From the NCBI GenBank assembly GCA_944388615.1, contig CALXJL010000017.1, positions 1 to 19,093 of the forward strand: a stretch of DNA of 19,093 nt, given 5' to 3'. Below are positions 13,992 through 19,093 of this stretch, one piece after another. The notes beneath the pieces were generated by a model, which was not told where the DNA came from, made no database searches, and worked only from the letters and a program-made list of their open reading frames with translations. Position 1 is the first letter of the stretch. Every line of letters begins with the position of its first letter. Source of the stretch: an uncultured Clostridia bacterium (lineage in GTDB: Bacteria; Bacillota; Clostridia; TANB77; CAG-508). The position numbers were made by a program, and so were the translations under genes.

Positions 13992-15335
13992 CTATAATCC
14001 AAATTCTTTTTTTATGAATGATGTATCATATTTATTTTTTCTGAAATTTTCATTATCTAATATTTTTGATAAAAAGTCTGTATTAGTTGTAATTCCATCT
14101 ACAACTAGTTCTGCAAGTGCACTTTTCATTTTTGCTATTGCTTCATCCCTATCTTTTCCATGAACTATTATTTTTGCTATCATAGAATCATAGGTTTGAG
14201 GTACTGTATAATCTGAATATATTGCTGTATCCACTCTTATTCCATTTCCTCCTGGAAGATGAAGTCCTGTAATCTTTCCTGGACATGGCATAAATTTCTT
14301 TTCAGGATCTTCTGCATTTATCCTACATTCCATTGCATGACCTTTAAATTCTATATCTTTTTGAGTGAAACCTAATTTTTCTCCACTTGCTATTTTTATT
14401 TGTTCTTTTACAAGATCTAATCCTGTAACCATCTCAGTTACTGGATGTTCTACTTGAATTCTTGTATTCATTTCCATAAAATAGAAATTTTTATTTTTAT
14501 CTACTAAAAATTCTATAGTCCCTGCATTTGAATATCCAATTTTTTTCACAGCATTTACAGCTACATTTCCCATTTTTTCTCTTAATTTAGAATCTATCGC
14601 CATTGATGGTGTTTCTTCTAGTATTTTTTGATTTCTTCTTTGAACTGAGCAATCTCTTTCTCCTAAATGTACTACATTTCCATGTTCATCTGCTAATACT
14701 TGTATTTCTACATGTCTTGGATTTTCTATAAATTTCTCTATATAAATACTATCATCATTAAAAGATACTTTTGCTTCATGTTTTACTATTTCATATTCTT
14801 TTACTAGTTCTTCTTCTGAATAAGCAATTCTTATTCCCTTTCCTCCTCCTCCACTAGAGGCTTTTATAATTATTGGATATTTTATTTGTTTTGCTATTTT
14901 TTTTGCTTCATTTATATCTTTTACTAGTCCATCTGAGCCTGGTACAACTGGTACTCCTGCATTTTTCATTGTTTCTTTTGCTTTAGACTTATTTCCCATA
15001 AGTTCTATTAGTTCTGATGATGGACCTATAAATTTAATTCCTATTTCTGTACACATTTTTGCAAAACTAGGACTTTCTGATAAAAATCCAAATCCTGGGT
15101 GTATACTATCTGCACCTGTTAAACATGCTGCTTCTATTATGTTTTTTACATTTAAATAACTTTTTACTGAATTTGCTGGTCCTATACATACAGATTCATC
15201 TGCTAATCTTCTATGTAATGAATCTTTGTCCATATCTGAATACACTGCTACTGTTGCTATTCCCATTTCTCTACAAGCTCTTATTATTCTAACTGCTATT
15301 TCTCCTCTGTTTGCTACTAAAACTTTTTTTAACAC
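13992..15335 (-). CDS. accC: Acetyl-CoA carboxylase biotin carboxylase subunit
   Basis: Carboxylates the biotin of the carrier AccB with ATP and bicarbonate. The 447 residues show the whole ATP-grasp enzyme: N-terminal preATP-grasp (KVLVANRGEIAVRIIRACREMG, 4-25), the glycine loop SSGGGGKG (160-167), ERDCSVQRRNQK (226-237), the metal and catalytic segment MEMNTRIQVEHPVTE (287-301), and the biotin carboxylase C-domain to the end. Start: GTG 15335 after AAGGAG, with about ten bases between; the nearby ATG is in another frame. It is the first gene of the operon. accB and fabZ, often just upstream in Clostridia, are not here, since a divergent L,D-transpeptidase occupies the other side. No clear sigma-A promoter was found in 15336-15500 on this strand. 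Confidence 0.96.
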   Translation of the reverse strand: MLKKVLVANRGEIAVRIIRACREMGIATVAVYSDMDKDSLHRRLADESVCIGPANSVKSYLNVKNIIEAACLTGADSIHPGFGFLSESPSFAKMCTEIGIKFIGPSSELIELMGNKSKAKETMKNAGVPVVPGSDGLVKDINEAKKIAKQIKYPIIIKASSGGGGKGIRIAYSEEELVKEYEIVKHEAKVSFNDDSIYIEKFIENPRHVEIQVLADEHGNVVHLGERDCSVQRRNQKILEETPSMAIDSKLREKMGNVAVNAVKKIGYSNAGTIEFLVDKNKNFYFMEMNTRIQVEHPVTEMVTGLDLVKEQIKIASGEKLGFTQKDIEFKGHAMECRINAEDPEKKFMPCPGKITGLHLPGGNGIRVDTAIYSDYTVPQTYDSMIAKIIVHGKDRDEAIAKMKSALAELVVDGITTNTDFLSKILDNENFRKNKYDTSFIKKEFGL

Positions 15336-15400
15336 TTATATTCATTCTCCTTATTCTAAATTTTATTTCCTTATATCTTATATCATATTTTTATTTTTTT

Positions 15401-15417
15401 GGCTAGTCTGACTGGTC
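15401..15417. promoter_or_regulatory. Imperfect palindrome between accC and the L,D-transpeptidase gene
   Basis: GGCTAGTC-T-GACTGGTC is an odd-length near-palindrome (six of eight arm positions match). It is a small GC-rich island in very AT-rich intergenic DNA, about 65 bases before accC and 27 before the -35 of the opposite gene. A regulator site is plausible; the regulator is unknown. Confidence 0.35.
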
Positions 15418-15443
15418 GAATTAATTAAGTACCTAAATTTTTC

Positions 15444-15472
15444 TTGAAAATTTTTCCATATTATGCTATAAC
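15444..15472 (+). promoter_or_regulatory. Extended -10 promoter for the L,D-transpeptidase gene
   Basis: The -35 is TTGAAA (15444-15449), the spacer 17 bases, and the -10 TATAAC (15467-15472), with TG one base before it (15464-15465). The start would be near 15479, about 27 bases before the ATG at 15506. Confidence 0.78.
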
Positions 15473-15505
15473 ATTATAAGATTTTATGAAAGGGGAAAAT
15501 CACTA

Positions 15506-16558
15506 ATGAAAAATACTGATACAAAATTAAGTTTTTCAAGAAAACAAATTATAATGGTAGTTTCAATTTGCATTCTTAGTATTTTTGCTGTTTTTTCAGT
15601 AGTATATGCTTGTAACTATTATAGAATATTACAAACGTCATCTGAAGAAGTTTCCACAATTGGTACAAATGAAAATCAGAATTCTGAAAATAATGAAATA
15701 GTTCCTGCAGAAAATGAAGAAGTAGTATTAGAAGAATTACAAGAAGAATCTGAGGAAGAAAAAGAAGAATTAGAAAAAATAGACCAAAATACATTACCTT
15801 ATTACATAAAAGTAAATTATGGTGCCCAAGTAGTTAATGTATACGGAAAAGATAGTAATGGAAATTATACTGTTCCTGTAAAAGCTTTCGTATGTTCTAC
15901 AGGAGTTGCTACTCCAAAATCTGGAGTATATCCAATTCCAAATAGATTCAGATGGCTTCGTATGCAAGGTTATGTATATGCTCAATATGTTACTCAAATA
16001 AAAGGTAATATATTATTCCATTCTGTACCATATTTGAAAAAAGATAATAGCACTTTAGAATATTGGGCTTATGATAAATTAGGTAAATATGCATCAGCCG
16101 GTTGTATCCGTTTAACAACTGCAGATGCTATATGGATTTATAATAATTGTCCAACAGGAACTAAAGTAGAGTTTTATTCTAGTTCTAATCCAGGACCTTT
16201 AGGAAAGCCTTCTGCAATGAAGATTTCTAATTATCCAGAGCCTTATAGAAACTGGGATCCTACAGATCCTGATCCAAATAATCCTTGGAGACATTATAAT
16301 GGTGAAACTATAGAAAACACTACACCAGTAGAAGAGCCTATAACAGAGCCAGAGCAGCCTGTAACACCTACTCCAGAGCCAGAACCAGAGCCTACTCCGG
16401 AGCCTGAACCAGAACCAACTCCGGAACCCGAACCAGAACCTGATCCTGATCCTGATCCTAATGAAAACACATCCACAAATGAAAATGTGAATAATACAAA
16501 CACATCGACTGGAGAATCAGATAATACAAATAATATAAGTTCAAATGTAATTTTTTAA
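15506..16558 (+). CDS. L,D-transpeptidase (YkuD family) with acidic stalk and Pro-Glu repeat tail
   Basis: Makes 3-3 cross-links in peptidoglycan, or attaches proteins to it, through a catalytic cysteine. The 350 residues are: cytoplasmic start, membrane anchor at about 13-35, a strongly acidic Glu-rich stalk (about 45-95), a YkuD catalytic domain (about 98-226) with ILFHSVPY (the first histidine) and the active-site motif SAGCIRL (about 197-203), then an Asp-Pro rich linker and a C-terminal tail with three PTPEPEPE units (288-311) and PDPDPDP, ending in Asn, Thr and Ser. The active-site motif has Ala in place of the usual His in S-H-G-C. Start: ATG after AAAGGGG. The tail lacks a sorting signal, so the protein is held only by its N-terminal anchor. 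It is convergent with the VWA protein gene and shares its terminator. Confidence 0.92.
   Translation: MKNTDTKLSFSRKQIIMVVSICILSIFAVFSVVYACNYYRILQTSSEEVSTIGTNENQNSENNEIVPAENEEVVLEELQEESEEEKEELEKIDQNTLPYYIKVNYGAQVVNVYGKDSNGNYTVPVKAFVCSTGVATPKSGVYPIPNRFRWLRMQGYVYAQYVTQIKGNILFHSVPYLKKDNSTLEYWAYDKLGKYASAGCIRLTTADAIWIYNNCPTGTKVEFYSSSNPGPLGKPSAMKISNYPEPYRNWDPTDPDPNNPWRHYNGETIENTTPVEEPITEPEQPVTPTPEPEPEPTPEPEPEPTPEPEPEPDPDPDPNENTSTNENVNNTNTSTGESDNTNNISSNVIF
16367..16456 (+). repeat. Three 24-bp units coding PTPEPEPE, then Pro-Asp codons
   Basis: The units lie at 16367-16390, 16391-16414 and 16415-16438, followed by three CCT-GAT pairs (16439-16456). The units differ at synonymous third positions and are far richer in G and C than the surroundings, as the amino-acid choice demands. 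This is a low-complexity wall-spanning tail; unit number can vary between strains. Confidence 0.92.
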
Positions 16559-16565
16559 ATCGCAT

Positions 16566-16593
16566 AAAAAAGAAGCATTACTGCTTCTTTTTT
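16566..16593. terminator. Bidirectional intrinsic terminator between convergent genes
   Basis: A perfect 12-bp stem, AAAAAAGAAGCA (16566-16577) with TGCTTCTTTTTT (16582-16593), has a TTAC loop. Both strands end in a T run, so it serves the L,D-transpeptidase on the plus strand and the VWA gene on the minus strand. The stop codon of the VWA gene is in the loop, and its last Lys and Gln codons are in the stem. Confidence 0.92.
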
Positions 16594-19093
16594 ATTTTCC
16601 TATATATAATAATTACTAAATAACTTATAAATAATGTTATTGCTAAATATATATATTTGTTACTTAGGTTCTCTCCTGTTGGAGGTACTATTGAAAATGT
16701 TGGTGCTTTTGCTGTGTCAGCTTCTCCTTTTACTTCTTGGTAATTATTTTCCTTGGATAATAAATACTTTTTATTTGTATCATAAAGGTCTATATATTTT
16801 CCACCACTTAAAGAATAATAATCACCAGATGTTATAAATTTATATCTTTCTATAAAATATTCTTCACCCAATTCATCAAATGCTTGTTCAACAGAATCAA
16901 GTTGTGACATTCTTATTCCATAAGAATTATAATCTGTAGTTATTTCTTGAATATTGTTTGGATCATTTCCAATAGTTACCCTCATCGGTTTTTCTAGTTG
17001 TTTTGGTTTTGTACTATATTCTACGATTTCACATACATTTGAAAAGCTTGTATCTCCATCGTTTCCACTTAATACCTTACTACATATAAATTTAGTTATA
17101 TAATCTTCTCCTCCTTCAGACTTAGCAGCTAATTGTTTTTGATTATTTACTCCTATATTAGACTCTTCTAATAATAAATATTGCATCTGTTTAATTTCAG
17201 AATTAGAATTATTATTATTTATTAAACTATAATCAACTAAATCTTGTAACTGTGAAGAATCTACTATTTTCCATCCGTAATCCCTATTTGTTTTGTTTTC
17301 AGATATTAATCGTCCGTCCAATGAAAATGATGTATTATACGGTAAATATGTAAGTAAAGAAAGTTTTTGCCCCGAATCTATATTAGACTCATTTTTTACT
17401 CTTACTGTGTATTCTAGTTCTACTCTAGCTCCATGGAATATTTCACTATCCATACTTAATAAGTATAATTCATCTGAAATTTTTGATAAAAAACTAATAT
17501 TTGAATCTGCATTTTGTAAATTTGTATCCGACTTATTTTCTACTAATACGGAACCATTATTTAATGTAACTCTATATCCAGTAAGATATATATCTGTATC
17601 TAATGTATATGTTGGTCTTTTATATAAAGTTAAATCTATACTATCATATCGTGTTATTAATAAACTTTCTATAGTATTTTCTTCATATCCGTTTAATGGT
17701 TCATTTTTTTCTATTGAATTGATTATATTGTTTATAAGTTCATCATTTAATTCACTTGTTTTATATTCATACATTTTCATATACATACTTGCTATTTCTA
17801 ATTCTTCATCAGATAAATTTATAGGATATATATGTTTATAATTTTTCTTTCCCAATTCGCTTAGCAACTCTTCATATAATGTGTTTAATTCATTAATTCT
17901 CTCACTTTTTTCAGTTATATCATCTGTTTGTATAGCTTTATCTTCTAGGTTTCCTAAGAAAATTACTCCAATAAATTGTTTTTCAATGTCTATTTCTTTT
18001 ATAGCAGATTTAATTGCTATTTCCATATTAGGCTCTAAATCATTATGTAATATATCATCTTTATTTATATTAATATTGATATCGTCTTGTCCAGATATTT
18101 TTATTACTCCATTTGGTAATTGATTATAATCCGCCTCATCACTTTCATAACCATTATATTGACTCTCTGCCGCATATGGAACTAATACGAATTCTAAATC
18201 GTTTAAATTTCTATATCCCCATTTTTCTTTTATTTTATCTAAAAGTTTAGGAATAAAGTCGCTTATTTCATTATATTTATTATTTAACATTTCTTGTGAA
18301 CAATCTACTAATATAATTAATTGTGCAGTAGTAGCATCTGTAAAAGTTTGCTCATGTATATCCTCTGTAAAAGTTACTTTAAACTGATTTGTTTCAGCAA
18401 ACATAGATGTTGTAGAAACTAGTTCTTCTGCCTTCGAATCCTGAGTACTTGTACCAATGTATTCATTAATCAATTCAAATGGCTGTACTTTACTATAATT
18501 ACCAGTTTCAAACTTGTTATTAACTTCTTTTCTTCTATCTTCATTTTCGGAAAATTCTAAATTAATATTTTGACTATAATTAGTTGTTTGAAATTCCAGT
18601 GAGTTGTTCCACCATTTTTTATTATTTATACATTCAATTATATTAAATTCAGTATTATCGTCATCATTTGTGTACTCATCAGAAATTAAACACTCTAATG
18701 ATGCACCAGAATTTATTATTGCACATCCAACTGGTTGTGTATTATCCTCATTATCATCATAACAAAAAATTTTTTCAATATTTTTTATATTATCAATCCC
18801 TAAATATATCGGATATAAATAGTTATTACATAAATTTCTTAATTGTTTAATATTTTCTTTATAAATATTAATATCATCATTTTCTATAATTTCATCTGTA
18901 ATAAGTATTACAGATTTAAATGAATTTTCCGGTACCAAATTTAAATAATTTATTGTTTGAGTAATTCCACTATTCAAATCATCAAATTCTATTTCTGTTA
19001 TTTTTACATTTGAACCATTATTAATAATTTTATTTTTAAAATGTTCTTTACACAAATTTACAACATATGATTTAGTTGGAGAATTAAGTGCAT
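16578..19093 (-). CDS. Large wall-anchored protein with VWA domains and VPPTGE sorting signal, 5' end outside the window
   Basis: The frame stays open to the right edge (reading ALNSPTKSYVVNLCKEHF...), so a TTG at 19055 is not the start and the gene is N-terminally incomplete. The visible 837 residues begin inside a VWA-like domain (SVILITDE about 60 residues in). A second VWA-like domain follows (AQLIILVDCSQEM..., FVLVPYAAESQ, FIGVIFLGNLED); its metal motif is degenerate, with Asp-Cys-Ser-Gln-Glu for Asp-x-Ser-x-Ser. Next comes a beta-rich part with GARVELEYTVRVKNES, reminiscent of DUF11-like surface modules. The C-terminus is a full sorting signal: VPPTGEN, a hydrophobic stretch (YIYLAITLFISYLVIIIY) and RKIKKKQ. 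It is an adhesin or other surface protein exposed on the wall. It is rich in Asn, Asp, Glu and Ser, unlike the housekeeping genes, and may evolve fast. Ligand unknown. Confidence 0.85.
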   Translation of the reverse strand, partial: ALNSPTKSYVVNLCKEHFKNKIINNGSNVKITEIEFDDLNSGITQTINYLNLVPENSFKSVILITDEIIENDDINIYKENIKQLRNLCNNYLYPIYLGIDNIKNIEKIFCYDDNEDNTQPVGCAIINSGASLECLISDEYTNDDDNTEFNIIECINNKKWWNNSLEFQTTNYSQNINLEFSENEDRRKEVNNKFETGNYSKVQPFELINEYIGTSTQDSKAEELVSTTSMFAETNQFKVTFTEDIHEQTFTDATTAQLIILVDCSQEMLNNKYNEISDFIPKLLDKIKEKWGYRNLNDLEFVLVPYAAESQYNGYESDEADYNQLPNGVIKISGQDDINININKDDILHNDLEPNMEIAIKSAIKEIDIEKQFIGVIFLGNLEDKAIQTDDITEKSERINELNTLYEELLSELGKKNYKHIYPINLSDEELEIASMYMKMYEYKTSELNDELINNIINSIEKNEPLNGYEENTIESLLITRYDSIDLTLYKRPTYTLDTDIYLTGYRVTLNNGSVLVENKSDTNLQNADSNISFLSKISDELYLLSMDSEIFHGARVELEYTVRVKNESNIDSGQKLSLLTYLPYNTSFSLDGRLISENKTNRDYGWKIVDSSQLQDLVDYSLINNNNSNSEIKQMQYLLLEESNIGVNNQKQLAAKSEGGEDYITKFICSKVLSGNDGDTSFSNVCEIVEYSTKPKQLEKPMRVTIGNDPNNIQEITTDYNSYGIRMSQLDSVEQAFDELGEEYFIERYKFITSGDYYSLSGGKYIDLYDTNKKYLLSKENNYQEVKGEADTAKAPTFSIVPPTGENLSNKYIYLAITLFISYLVIIIYRKIKKKQ

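Noticed and set aside
15486..15508. Tiny frame MKGENH whose stop overlaps the L,D-transpeptidase ATG (TAATG)
   Set aside because: No ribosome binding site lies before it, and it contains the binding site of the real gene. The overlap looks like chance.
16294..16503. Minus-strand frame coding a Gly-Ser repeat
   Set aside because: It is the reverse complement of the Pro-Glu codons of the L,D-transpeptidase tail, so the repeat is a by-product.
17293..17841. Plus-strand open frame of 182 codons
   Set aside because: It is antisense to the VWA gene, with no binding site or recognisable domain; the VWA frame extends right through it.
19053..19055. TTG as start of the VWA gene
   Set aside because: The frame continues without a stop to the window edge, and the residues before the TTG continue the VWA-like sequence.
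1..19093. tRNA, rRNA, CRISPR, riboswitch, insertion sequence or phage signals
   Set aside because: No cloverleaf, repeat-spacer pattern, transposase or integrase, or known riboswitch core was seen by reading; the gaps between genes are short and mostly explained by promoters and terminators.

Overview
The window is strongly AT-rich, and its genes read as those of a Gram-positive, low-GC member of the Clostridia. The clues are an LPXTG-type sorting system with a class D-like sortase, a CpsB/CpsC/CpsD capsule regulatory set, purine-rich ribosome binding sites, and frequent GTG or TTG starts. The species cannot be named from sequence alone. An uncultured gut-type Clostridia is my inference.

Region 1 (about 1-4184, minus strand) is the start of a capsule or exopolysaccharide cluster. 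A good promoter at 4156-4184 drives cpsC (Wzz-like adaptor), cpsD (BY-kinase) and cpsB (PHP-type tyrosine phosphatase), which are tightly packed. A second good promoter at 1495-1523 drives an initiating sugar transferase. A family 4 glycosyltransferase follows and runs off the left edge. An intrinsic terminator lies directly against the ribosome binding site of that glycosyltransferase, so the gene can be expressed only by read-through. A competing upstream inverted repeat makes this a candidate attenuator.

Region 2 (about 4251-6417, plus strand) is divergent from the capsule genes. It is a three-gene sortase locus: a small secreted protein with an LVQTG sorting signal, a class D-like sortase, and a multi-pass membrane protein of unknown function. 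It ends at a strong terminator.

Region 3 (about 6416-11444, minus strand) is a housekeeping operon: rimO, uvrC, a 62-residue membrane protein, a class I rRNA-type methyltransferase and an RluA-family pseudouridine synthase. A near-consensus promoter lies upstream of rimO. uvrC appears to begin at CTG.

Region 4 (about 11481-15335, minus strand) is the fatty-acid initiation and elongation operon accC-accD-accA-fabI, closed by a terminator. accB is not next to it.

Region 5 (about 15401-19093) starts with a plus-strand L,D-transpeptidase that has an acidic stalk and a Pro-Glu repeat tail. A shared bidirectional terminator separates it from a convergent, 5'-truncated gene for a large wall-anchored protein with VWA domains and a VPPTGE sorting signal. 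Regions 1, 2 and 5 all concern the cell envelope: surface polysaccharide, protein anchoring to peptidoglycan, and peptidoglycan cross-linking.

No tRNA, rRNA, CRISPR array, insertion sequence or phage gene was seen. No stretch longer than 300 bases lacks a gene. The longest gap is 1350-1624, which holds a promoter and leader hairpins.
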